33,393 bases of DNA from Lentisphaeria bacterium (GTDB lineage: Bacteria; Verrucomicrobiota; Lentisphaeria; Victivallales; UBA1829), in assembly GCA_017615635.1 (NCBI GenBank), contig JAFZZR010000139.1, positions 1 to 33,393 of the forward strand, in the 5' to 3' direction. The translations under genes and the position numbers were made by a program. The notes below the pieces were generated by a model. That model was not told the DNA's origin and did not search any database. It worked only from the letters and a program-made list of their open reading frames with translations. This document shows, piece after piece, positions 1-7,186 of this stretch (positions within the stretch are counted from its first letter, which is position 1; each line of letters begins with the position of its first letter).

Positions 1-315
1 ATTTTCTTTGAACGATTTATTGAGAGTTTCTTTATGTGCTTCTTCCAGCAGGGAAATCGTATCCTGAGGAATACCAATTTTTTCCCCTTGAAGTCCAAAA
101 TTATAAACTGCTCTAATTTGAGGAGAAAATCCACACGGAAAAATATTTGGATCAAGATTTTCCTCTCCATATGAATCTATTATAAAAATGGAGATAAATA
201 TCAGGACAATAAAAACCGTCTTGCGAAGCTCCACTGCCTTCTCAAGGTCGCCTCCCGCAAACAGACGGGGTGCGGCAGCAACCAGAAGCAATAGCCCGGC
301 AATGTGTCTCTTCAT
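1..315 (-). CDS. Partial secreted protein of unknown function (window edge)
   Basis: An open frame runs from an ATG at 313-315 to the window edge (105 codons, C-terminus missing). A GGGGG ribosome-binding site lies about 8 nt upstream and a good promoter further up. The protein begins with a Sec signal peptide (MKRHIAGLLLLVAAAPRLFA). A second strongly hydrophobic stretch follows at residues 34-48 (VFIVLIFISIFIID), which itself looks like a signal peptide that has lost its Met. The first ~33 codons are GC-rich like the rest of the window. The remainder is clearly AT-rich, with the switch near nt 218, so the gene looks like an in-frame fusion of a local 5' end to a foreign body. I recognise no family. 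A short stretch (YNFGLQGEKIGIPQDTISLL) weakly resembles a segment of the AT-rich secreted protein at 757-1905, so the two may be relatives; this is a guess. Confidence 0.65.
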   Translation of the reverse strand, partial: MKRHIAGLLLLVAAAPRLFAGGDLEKAVELRKTVFIVLIFISIFIIDSYGEENLDPNIFPCGFSPQIRAVYNFGLQGEKIGIPQDTISLLEEAHKETLNKSFKEN

Positions 316-365
316 CTGCTGTCCCCCTGTTTTGTTTTTCGGATCATGAAGCCTGTCTATTTCAA

Positions 366-393
366 AATATACCCGGCTTTACGATGAAATCAA
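366..393 (-). promoter_or_regulatory. Sigma70-like promoter for the edge gene
   Basis: On the minus strand TTGATT (388-393) and TATATT (366-371) are separated by 16 bp. This places transcription start about 45 nt upstream of the ATG at 315. The same spacing recurs at other promoters in the window. Confidence 0.6.
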
Positions 394-541
394 GTTGCAT
401 TTTTATAATATTCAAACATTTTTCCCAGGTTTAGGCTGCGTCCCACAAACAGACCTGCTCCTTCCGCCTTCGCTCAAACTTCGGCGAGACAAGCCGGAGC
501 TCAATGAACGGACGGTTTACTCGGCTCCGCCAAAAATACAC

Positions 542-659
542 GCGAAGCTCTGATCGGTCAGAATCAAATGTGTGCAAAACTTCGGACACTACCCGGACAC
601 TACCGCGAACCCCTGATCATTCAGAATCAAATGTGCGCAAAAAAAATCGGACACTACCC
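542..659. repeat. Imperfect direct repeat, two copies of 53 and 55 bp
   Basis: Copy A (542-594) and copy B (605-659) share a GCGAA start, a TCAGAATCAAATGTG core, a GCAAAA tract and a CGGACACTACCC end. They differ at a few bases and by a 2-nt indel. The 11-mer CGGACACTACC occurs three times (583-593, 594-604, 648-658), the first two in immediate tandem. Read on the other strand the copies begin GGGTAGTGTCCG, a style of sequence that could be a transposon end, but no transposase is present. The 64-codon open frame across the repeats (568-762) is not credible as a gene. In the rest of the 316-756 gap I see only the promoter at 366-393 and a GC-rich stretch at 430-530 with short inverted CGCC/GGCG arms. 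Confidence 0.7.
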
Positions 660-756
660 TCAAAAAACTGCTCTTCTTAAGCAAATATACTCAGTTCTAT
701 TGTATTTTTTAAACGGGATGCCGCGGAAAACGGTCGGTCCCTGGTCTCTGCCGCAC

Positions 757-1905
757 TCATAAATTATCCAGTCGAGTTTTGGAAATTTTGTTCAGCAATT
801 CTATCTTTGCAGCGCGAAGATCGATCTTATTATTTTTGATCCAAGCCAGGCAAATACGGATGTGCTCCGGACTCATTTCGGAAAAGAAGGAGGTCGAAGG
901 AAAATGTGCATCTATAAGAGAAAGGGATGCTGCTGCTTCCTGTCTCACTGTTCCATACTGCGGGTCACAGTCGAATCCGAAGAACTTCATCCGATCATCA
1001 ATTTTCAAAATAAAACAGATCTTATCAATCAACTTCTGTTGCTGAGTAATAGCGGAACCGACAATCAGGTAAAACAAATCGAAATTATTTTCAATATCAA
1101 TAGAATCAAGGATCTGATCAAGAATATCGATTGCTTTTTTATCTCCGTCAGAGGCAAGAAGAATCGTTGAAATAAAAGGCAGGGCATGCGTGCTCTTGCT
1201 TCGGTTTCCCGTCAGCATCTTTCTGCTTTGCATCTGAAGAGAATTCTTCAAGAACCTTTTTTTGCTGTCCTGTAAAATGAAATACGCATAAAACTTGAGT
1301 TTTCTATCTAAAATGTGATCAGCTATGAAGGCCTGAGCGCTTTCAACATACAGGTTTTTCTTCCGATCCGAAAGCAATAACCTGTTTATATAGGCTGACA
1401 CACTGGTCGTACTTCCATTCTGAACAATATAGTTGGTCATACTTTCACTCATAGCATCATCCAAAGTCATCTGTTCAGAGATTATAAGATCGAGACAGAG
1501 TAGAAAAGAATTATCATCATCAAGCAGGTCCTTCAATAATGTTACGTCCGACATCGATTTTATTGAATCAAACAAGTTCTTGATCTCTTTTCCAATTACT
1601 TCAAATGCTTTTTCTCTGATTTGAATTCTTTCAATTTCTTTTAGCTGCTCATTTTTACGCATCATCTCAATTTCTAGAACAGCATTATCAATCTTTTTTA
1701 AACAAATAACGTCTCTCCCGACACCTTCGAAACGAAGATCATAATTCAAATTGTGTATATCTCTCATAATCTGCCGATAGTCTACATGACCGGGAGGCGT
1801 ATCACTGTTGGTCATTTCCTGCGAGTCGGCATGCATGGCAAAGGAGAACGCTGCGATAAGAACGGAAAGAAGCGGAGCTGAAATACGGGATATCATGCTG
1901 ACCAC
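757..1905 (-). CDS. Secreted helical protein of unknown function, AT-rich
   Basis: A 382-residue frame that probably starts at GTG 1903-1905, because GAGAGG lies 8 nt upstream; the ATG at 1894-1896 is the alternative and would have a distant ribosome-binding site. A signal peptide covers residues 1-26 (SAPLLSVLIAAFSFAMHA). The mature part is rich in predicted helices, with a charged, coiled-coil-like stretch at about 75-115. C-terminal helix pairs (RQEAAASLSLIDAHFP) look HEAT-like. No catalytic motif or family was recognised. It begins 18 bp after cca and is probably cotranscribed with polB-cca. Base composition is much more AT-rich than the housekeeping genes beside it, suggesting acquisition. 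It could be an envelope scaffold or immunity-type protein, but nothing in the sequence decides this. Confidence 0.75.
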   Translation of the reverse strand: MVSMISRISAPLLSVLIAAFSFAMHADSQEMTNSDTPPGHVDYRQIMRDIHNLNYDLRFEGVGRDVICLKKIDNAVLEIEMMRKNEQLKEIERIQIREKAFEVIGKEIKNLFDSIKSMSDVTLLKDLLDDDNSFLLCLDLIISEQMTLDDAMSESMTNYIVQNGSTTSVSAYINRLLLSDRKKNLYVESAQAFIADHILDRKLKFYAYFILQDSKKRFLKNSLQMQSRKMLTGNRSKSTHALPFISTILLASDGDKKAIDILDQILDSIDIENNFDLFYLIVGSAITQQQKLIDKICFILKIDDRMKFFGFDCDPQYGTVRQEAAASLSLIDAHFPSTSFFSEMSPEHIRICLAWIKNNKIDLRAAKIELLNKISKTRLDNL

Positions 1906-1923
1906 AGGCGGATCCTCTCTTCG

Positions 1924-3231
1924 TTATTGTGATTTTTTGTCCGATCTGCCGGATCCGGCCGGGATATCTCCGGAGGTATTTTTCAGGGAGTTCAGATACC
2001 GGAGGCCGTCCTCTTTCGTGGAAAAGCGTCCGTCGAACTGGGCTTCCAGACATTGATTCAGGAGTCGGCCCATATCCGGACCGGGCTTGATGCCGCATGC
2101 TTCCAGGTCGCGTCCCATGAGGATCGGGCGCGGCGGAGCGGTCAGGACGTTCAGTTCGGACGCCCGCTGCCGGATCCGGGAAAAACGGGCGGGATCCTCT
2201 TCGCCGCGTCCGGAAGCCTCGGCCAGCTTCAGCAGAAGGGCCAGTCCCGCGGCCCGATGGGAGAGACGGCGGAGGGCGGGATCGTCCGTTTCCCGAATAC
2301 GGTCCGCTTCAGGCGCACAGCGGAGGAGTCGGAGAGCGCCTTCGGCCAGGCGGACACTGCCGCGCAGTCTTTCGCAGAAGGCCCGGCAGGCGGCTTCGGG
2401 ATCGGCGCAATTCCGGAAGAGTGCGGCGGTCATGAAGATCATGTCGTTTTCTTTTTCGTCCTCGGATCCGGCGCGGAGCGAGGCGGCGCGGTCGATCCGT
2501 TCCAGCGTGTAGGCCCAATCGGAGTCGGAAAGTGCTTCGAGTTCGGGATAAAACCGGATCCATCGGCATTGCTTCAGGAAGGCGAGGCCCGCGGAAGGGC
2601 GGATCCCCTTGCACAGGAGTTTTTCCCATTCGGCGCCGATCCGTTCGCCCGCCAGTTCGTCCTGCGAGAGCGTTTCGCAGAGACGGACCGTTTCAGGCGC
2701 GACGGAGAAGCCGAACCGGGCGGCAAACTGCATGCCGCGGAGGACGCGGAGCGGGTCTTCGGAAAAATGTTCGCTCACGTGCCGCAGAATGCCCTTTTTC
2801 AGATCGGTCCGTCCGTTCCAGGGATCCAGAATCTCTCCGGTCAGCGGATCCATCATGACGGCATTGATGGTGAAGTCGCGCCGGGCGGCGGCCTGGGCGA
2901 CGTCCAGGTCCGGACAGGTTTCCACGAGGAATCCGCGATGTCCGGCGCCGATCTTGTTTTCCCTGCGGGGCAGAGCCAGGTCCACGGGATGATGGCGGAC
3001 TTTCATGACGCCGAAGCTGGCGCCCACGAGATCCAGTTCGAAGCGGCCGAGGAGGGCGGACCGGATCTGATCGCCGGAGAGCCCGTAGATTTCCAGATCG
3101 AAGTCCTTGCACGGGGTTTCCAGAAGGATGTCGCGGACGCATCCGCCCACGAGGAACGCCCGGCCTCCGGCCTTCCGGATGAGGCCGGTGATCTGCGTGA
3201 CGAACGGGGGAACATTCTGTTCAGAATTCAA
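1924..3231 (-). CDS. cca: CCA tRNA nucleotidyltransferase / poly(A) polymerase family
   Basis: This enzyme adds or repairs the 3' CCA of tRNAs in the cytoplasm (class II nucleotidyltransferase superfamily). Visible signatures are the GG motif and DxD metal site (LVGGCVRDILL, residues 27-37; D43-F-D45), then RRDFTINA (117-124) and the LRVLRGMQFAARFGF region of the neck. The C-terminal half is more divergent and I see no clear HD phosphohydrolase motif. I chose the TTG at 3229-3231 as start: GGGAGAG stands 7 nt upstream, and the protein then begins about 25 residues before the GG motif as usual. The open frame extends further upstream, but that part is a shadow of polB. The start overlaps the polB end by 11 nt, so translation is probably coupled. 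Predicted length is 435 residues. Whether it adds the whole CCA or only AA cannot be told from sequence alone. Confidence 0.93.
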   Translation of the reverse strand: MNSEQNVPPFVTQITGLIRKAGGRAFLVGGCVRDILLETPCKDFDLEIYGLSGDQIRSALLGRFELDLVGASFGVMKVRHHPVDLALPRRENKIGAGHRGFLVETCPDLDVAQAAARRDFTINAVMMDPLTGEILDPWNGRTDLKKGILRHVSEHFSEDPLRVLRGMQFAARFGFSVAPETVRLCETLSQDELAGERIGAEWEKLLCKGIRPSAGLAFLKQCRWIRFYPELEALSDSDWAYTLERIDRAASLRAGSEDEKENDMIFMTAALFRNCADPEAACRAFCERLRGSVRLAEGALRLLRCAPEADRIRETDDPALRRLSHRAAGLALLLKLAEASGRGEEDPARFSRIRQRASELNVLTAPPRPILMGRDLEACGIKPGPDMGRLLNQCLEAQFDGRFSTKEDGLRYLNSLKNTSGDIPAGSGRSDKKSQ

Positions 3232-5437
3232 GATGGAACTCTCCCTGCTGTGCGTCGGGTTGAGCCGGGGGCAGATATGGTTCGAACTTCTTCCGGAGTT
3301 CCGAAAGTTTGTCCAGATAGTATTCCACATTTTCATCGCGGACGGATTCATCGGCGTCGGCCAGTCGTTTCGCGTTGTCCGTGACGCTGACTTTCTTCCT
3401 GGTCCCGGTGACATAGAAGGCGATCTGGTCGCCCTGACGGTATTCGCGTCCCGAGGCCAGCGCCAGTTCATAGGCGGCGCTCCGCCGGGCGGAGGAGGTC
3501 CCCATCTTTTTCCGGTAGGTCTCCGGGGAATCGGCCAGCGTTTCGCTTTTCGCCAGATCGGCCAGCGGGAACTTGTGTTCCCGCAACGCGGTTTCATATT
3601 CCCGGTTCAGTTCGTCCGCGGCGGCCCGGTCTTCGTGAAGGATGGCCAGGATCATGCGGCGCATCCAGGAGCGCTGGAAAGGTTCGAGACCTCTGGATTT
3701 CAGCGCGGCGCCGCTGATGATCAGTTCGCCGTTCTCCTTGAGGAGCGCGTAGTTTTTGCTTTTGTAGGAGAACATGGCGGGATAGGATTCATCGAAATCC
3801 ACGTCGATCCCGGGCGGGAGGCATTCGGCCAGTTTGCCCGGCAGGGACTCCGCCCCGGATTCGGGCGGCTGATAGTAGATTCCGTCCGTATCCATTTCGA
3901 TGACGTTGGCTCCGTTTTCCTGAAGGACGCGGAACATGGTTTCCAGAATGCGGCGACCCTCGGCGGTCACGTGTTCGGCGGCGTCGAAATCGTTGAGAAA
4001 ACCCTGCTCGAATCCCAGATATCCGTAGAAGGAGTTGATCAGGATCTTGAAGGTGGCCTGCAGATTGGCATAGTAGTTTCTCCGGTCCGGATCCTGCTCG
4101 GCGCGCATGGCGTCCTTGGCCGCCAGACGGAAGGTGCGGAGCTTGTCCAGGATCCGCAGGAAGACGCCCAGCGAATCCTGCGCGGGCGCCCATTTGCGGG
4201 AGAGGATCACGGAAGGATAGAGGCTCCGGACGTCGCAGTGGGCAACGTTGCGGTAGACGCCGTCCGCGAAGGCTTTCGTCAGGGCTCCGGCAAAAGGACG
4301 GGCCCGTTCTCCGGCGGGCAGGGATTCTCCGGCGCGGATGTATTCCGCGGTGAAAAGGCCGTCGATCCTCGTGGCGTTGCCCCGGACGATGCAGTTCTGA
4401 TACGAGAGCGGGATCAGCTGCGTCTGATAGAAGAAGGCGGGCGAGAGGATTTCGGAAATGGCCGCGGTCTCCCGGACGTCGTCCAGACAGTATTCCGAGG
4501 CCCGTTCCGGCTCCTCGCGGATGAGTCGGGCCATGTCGGAGGCGTCGACGTAGACCCGGTCCTCCCGGGCGACGCGGAAGTGTCTGGCAATGGTCTTGAG
4601 GGAATACCCGTCGAGATCGCGTTTGACGGCGTCGTAGAGGATGGAAAGGTGATAGGTGTCGGCGATATGGCGTCCGTACGCTTCGTATCTCGTGTAGTTG
4701 ACGGTGCGTTCCGCCGCACTGAAGCGGGAGTTCCGTTTTTTGAGGACCGAGCCGTCGCGGCCCAGGGCGAGCTTGACCTTGAACCGTTTCGCCCGGGTCT
4801 CGATATAGGGCAGATCGAACCGGAAAAGATTGTGTCCTTCGAGTATGTCCGGATCCCGTTCCCGCACCAGACGCACGAACTCCTCCAGCATTTCCTTTTC
4901 GCTCCCGTCGCGGCAGGAGATGATCCGTTCCCAGCCGGTGCTGTCGCGCAGGGCAATGAGCACAATGGCGTCGCTCTCCCGTTCCGGGTTGGAAAAATCG
5001 AATTCCGGCGCACGGATCGTCTCGATGTCCAGCTGCAGCCGCCGCACGTCCTCGAAACGCATGTCCGTGAAGAGACGCAGATCCAGACGCATCATCGCCT
5101 GCTGCGTCAGGTCCGTTATCACCCGGTAGGGCGAGGCGGGCGATCCGGCGGCGACGCCCGTGACGGCCCGGAGAAACTTGCGGGCTTCCTCGAAGACGGC
5201 AGGGGAGGGGAACTCGGCCAGAAAACGGAACATGGCATTGCCGTGCAGCGTCGTGATGACGGGCTCCGGAGAGAAGCAGTGAAGCAGGGAGTCCGCGGTC
5301 AGCAGAATGAACGGGCGGAACGGCAGTTCCCGTTGAAAGACCTTGTCCTCTTCCCGGAAGTAGACTATCGCTTTCCCGTCGCCCGGTTCCAGCGCGACGG
5401 CGTGCTTCCATTCGGATGGTATGATATCGTTGAACAT
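3221..5437 (-). CDS. polB: Family B DNA polymerase (DNA polymerase II-like)
   Basis: A 738-residue DNA-directed DNA polymerase with 3'-5' proofreading exonuclease. Exonuclease motifs are DIET (137-140), GHNLFRFD (201-208) and YCLDD (316-320). Polymerase motifs are DVRSLYPSV (402-410, motif A), KILINSFYG (464-472, motif B) and DTD (516-518, motif C), followed by a KSKNYALL element. All catalytic acidic residues are present, so it should be active. E. coli Pol II is slightly longer (783). In bacteria this family usually serves replication restart and lesion bypass. The ATG at 5435-5437 follows GAGGAG with 8 nt spacing, and a near-consensus promoter lies upstream. It is the first gene of a probable polB-cca-757 unit. 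No LexA-like box was recognised in its promoter region. Confidence 0.95.
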   Translation of the reverse strand: MFNDIIPSEWKHAVALEPGDGKAIVYFREEDKVFQRELPFRPFILLTADSLLHCFSPEPVITTLHGNAMFRFLAEFPSPAVFEEARKFLRAVTGVAAGSPASPYRVITDLTQQAMMRLDLRLFTDMRFEDVRRLQLDIETIRAPEFDFSNPERESDAIVLIALRDSTGWERIISCRDGSEKEMLEEFVRLVRERDPDILEGHNLFRFDLPYIETRAKRFKVKLALGRDGSVLKKRNSRFSAAERTVNYTRYEAYGRHIADTYHLSILYDAVKRDLDGYSLKTIARHFRVAREDRVYVDASDMARLIREEPERASEYCLDDVRETAAISEILSPAFFYQTQLIPLSYQNCIVRGNATRIDGLFTAEYIRAGESLPAGERARPFAGALTKAFADGVYRNVAHCDVRSLYPSVILSRKWAPAQDSLGVFLRILDKLRTFRLAAKDAMRAEQDPDRRNYYANLQATFKILINSFYGYLGFEQGFLNDFDAAEHVTAEGRRILETMFRVLQENGANVIEMDTDGIYYQPPESGAESLPGKLAECLPPGIDVDFDESYPAMFSYKSKNYALLKENGELIISGAALKSRGLEPFQRSWMRRMILAILHEDRAAADELNREYETALREHKFPLADLAKSETLADSPETYRKKMGTSSARRSAAYELALASGREYRQGDQIAFYVTGTRKKVSVTDNAKRLADADESVRDENVEYYLDKLSELRKKFEPYLPPAQPDAQQGEFHLEF

Positions 5438-5502
5438 GAAAATGTCTCCTCGTTTTTTTTTCGGGGGACCGCAGACTCGGAAAGTCCGGCGCCCCTGCCT
5501 GT

Positions 5503-5530
5503 ACTATAGCTTTCCATCGGCGTTTGTCAA
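5503..5530 (-). promoter_or_regulatory. Near-consensus sigma70 promoter for polB
   Basis: On the minus strand a perfect TTGACA (5525-5530) and TATAGT (5503-5508) are separated by 16 bp. This is among the strongest promoters in the window. The polB ATG is about 60 nt downstream of the expected start of transcription. Confidence 0.75.
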
Positions 5531-5605
5531 GATGAAACGGATCCGTGCGTCCGCATTCTGATCGTCAAGCGGGAAAAAAAGACTGGATACTGTTTTTTCG
5601 ATGCC

Positions 5606-5633
5606 TTGAAATGACGGTGAAAAATGCTATAGT
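5606..5633 (+). promoter_or_regulatory. Sigma70-like promoter for the CE7 esterase
   Basis: TTGAAA (5606-5611), a 16-bp spacer and TATAGT (5628-5633), with a TG one base before the -10 hexamer (extended -10). The 10-bp palindrome ATCCGCGGAT (5640-5649) sits at the expected transcription start and could be an operator. The promoter is divergent from the polB promoter. Confidence 0.65.
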
Positions 5634-5687
5634 AAACGCATCCGCGGATCCCTTCCGTTCCCCACCCCTTGACGGAGACTCTCTTTT

Positions 5688-5741
5688 CCGTCCGGCGCCG
5701 GGACGGATCCGCAGCGTTCAACATGTCCGGCCGAGCCGGAC
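5688..5741 (+). promoter_or_regulatory. Structured 5' leader of the CE7 esterase mRNA
   Basis: Two stem-loops lie in the ~120-nt leader. The first is CCGTCC (5688-5693) with GGACGG (5701-5706) around a 7-nt loop. The second is a perfect 7-bp stem, GTCCGGC (5725-5731) with GCCGGAC (5735-5741), and a CGA loop. The second ends 18 nt before the start codon, where only a weak ribosome-binding site (CGGG) is seen. I recognise no known riboswitch fold. Confidence 0.45.
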
Positions 5742-5759
5742 GAAATCGGGAAACGTAAA

Positions 5760-7121
5760 ATGAAAAAGATGTTGTGTGCGTGCCTGTGCGTGCTGGCAGC
5801 GGTGCTGACGGCGGAAGAACTCAAGCTTGCGGACTTCAAGTTCGACTTCAAGCCGGATAAACCGGATGCGATGTATCAGTGCGGCGAAGCAATCCGTTTT
5901 TCCGGTACTGTCCTTGTCAAAGGAAAGGTTCCGGAAAATCTGAAGGTCCAGTGCAAGGTCCAGCGGGACGGACTGTGGAAGATCCTCGAAAGCCGGACCG
6001 TGACGGTTTCGAATCAGCCGATCGAATTCACCACCAGCCTCGACAAGCCCGGGTGGGTCGAGGTCCTTGTTACCGCGCTGGACGAGAAAGGCGCTCCGCT
6101 GAAACTGAAGAACGCGCAGAATCAGATGACGGTGGTTTACGGCGGGACAGGAGCCCTGGTCGAGCCGGAAAAGATCGTTGCGGGCGGACCCGAACCGGCA
6201 GATTTCGATGCTTTCTGGGCGGCGAAACGGGCGGAACTGGACAAGGTTCCCGTGACGGCGGAGAAGGTGGAATCTCCTCTTCCCGAAAATTATGCGAAGG
6301 AACTTGTCTGCTATGATGTGAAGGTTGCCTGTGCGGGCGGGAAGCCGGTCTCCGGCTATCTTGTCATGCCCCGCACCGCTGCGCCGAAGAGCCTCCCCGC
6401 GCTGGTGACGTTCCACGGCGCCGGAGTCCGGAGTGCGAACAAGCCCGCGTGGCATGCCGGCTTCGGAATGATCGCGATGGATGTGAACGCGCACGGGATT
6501 GAGAACGGGAAGGATGCCCAGTTCTATATGGATCTTAGCGCCGGAGAGCTGAGAAACTACCGGTATTTCGGCAAGGACGACCGGGAGAAAGGTTACTTCG
6601 TCGGCATGTTCCTCCGGGTCATGCGCGCCCTCGACTATGTGAAGAGTCTGCCCGAATGGGACGGCAAAACGCTGATCGTCATGGGCGGCAGTCAGGGCGG
6701 CGGGCAGAGTCTTGCCGCTGCCGCGCTCGATCCGCAGGTGACGCATTGCATCGCCGCCGTCCCGGCTATCTGCGATCACGGAGGCGTGCTGGCGGGCCGC
6801 GCCGCGGGATGGCCCCGTTTCTGCAATGAGCATCCGGATGGAAATTTCTCCGATGCTGAAAAGACCGTGCTCCGGGAGACCGCCTATGTGGACTGCGCTT
6901 TCATGGCGCGCCGGATCAAGGCGGACTGCTGGCTCTGCACCGGACTTATCGACAATACCTGCATCCCGAACAGTGTGTTTGCCGCCTACAACGGGATCCC
7001 CGCGGGGACGAAGAAGGAAATGAGCATCACACCGAATGCCGGACACAATGCGCCGAACTTCAAAGGGCATGCCTGGCTGAATCAGTACGAGGAATCGCTG
7101 AAGAGCTCAGCCTCGAAATAA
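5760..7121 (+). CDS. Secreted CE7-type acetyl-esterase (acetyl xylan esterase / cephalosporin-C deacetylase family)
   Basis: A 453-residue alpha/beta hydrolase that should remove acetyl groups from xylan or acetylated oligosaccharides. It has a Sec signal peptide (MKKMLCACLCVLAAVLTAEE), a beta-sandwich-like N-terminal domain (about 25-135) and a catalytic domain. The nucleophile is S311 in GGSQGGG, the acid is D398 in TGLIDNTCIP and the base is H429 in AGHNAPN; these fit the CE7 GxSQGG and DxxCPP patterns. CE7 enzymes such as Cah are usually about 320 residues and cytoplasmic, so the extra N-terminal domain and the export signal mark a secreted, two-domain subtype. The gene is monocistronic: a promoter lies upstream and a convergent inverted repeat downstream. 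The exact substrate is not known. Confidence 0.88.
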   Translation: MKKMLCACLCVLAAVLTAEELKLADFKFDFKPDKPDAMYQCGEAIRFSGTVLVKGKVPENLKVQCKVQRDGLWKILESRTVTVSNQPIEFTTSLDKPGWVEVLVTALDEKGAPLKLKNAQNQMTVVYGGTGALVEPEKIVAGGPEPADFDAFWAAKRAELDKVPVTAEKVESPLPENYAKELVCYDVKVACAGGKPVSGYLVMPRTAAPKSLPALVTFHGAGVRSANKPAWHAGFGMIAMDVNAHGIENGKDAQFYMDLSAGELRNYRYFGKDDREKGYFVGMFLRVMRALDYVKSLPEWDGKTLIVMGGSQGGGQSLAAAALDPQVTHCIAAVPAICDHGGVLAGRAAGWPRFCNEHPDGNFSDAEKTVLRETAYVDCAFMARRIKADCWLCTGLIDNTCIPNSVFAAYNGIPAGTKKEMSITPNAGHNAPNFKGHAWLNQYEESLKSSASK

Positions 7122-7160
7122 GTTCGTCTGCGCGGCCGCGCCGCCCGGCACGATCGGGAA

Positions 7161-7186
7161 GGATCACTCCTTTTCCGGAGTGATCC
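7161..7186. terminator. Perfect inverted repeat at the convergent CE7 / DUF3999 gene ends
   Basis: GGATCACTCC (7161-7170) and GGAGTGATCC (7177-7186) form a 10-bp stem with a 6-nt loop. It covers the last codons and stop of the minus-strand gene and lies 40 nt past the stop of the plus-strand gene. No T-run follows on either strand, so it may be a U-less or bidirectional terminator or an mRNA-stabilising hairpin. Confidence 0.5.

Noticed and set aside
3232..3597. N-terminal extension of the cca frame to 3597
   Set aside because: It overlaps polB fully, and the translation is Arg/Pro-rich shadow sequence. The TTG at 3229-3231 with GGGAGAG gives the normal family length.
3107..5509. 800-codon open frame on the plus strand opposite polB
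   Set aside because: It lies antisense to a polymerase with all catalytic motifs. The translation is repetitive in G/R/V/E with no domain, as expected for a shadow in a GC-rich gene.
5640..5741. Known riboswitch in the CE7 leader
   Set aside because: The stems are simple hairpins. I could not match conserved core bases of any riboswitch class I know.
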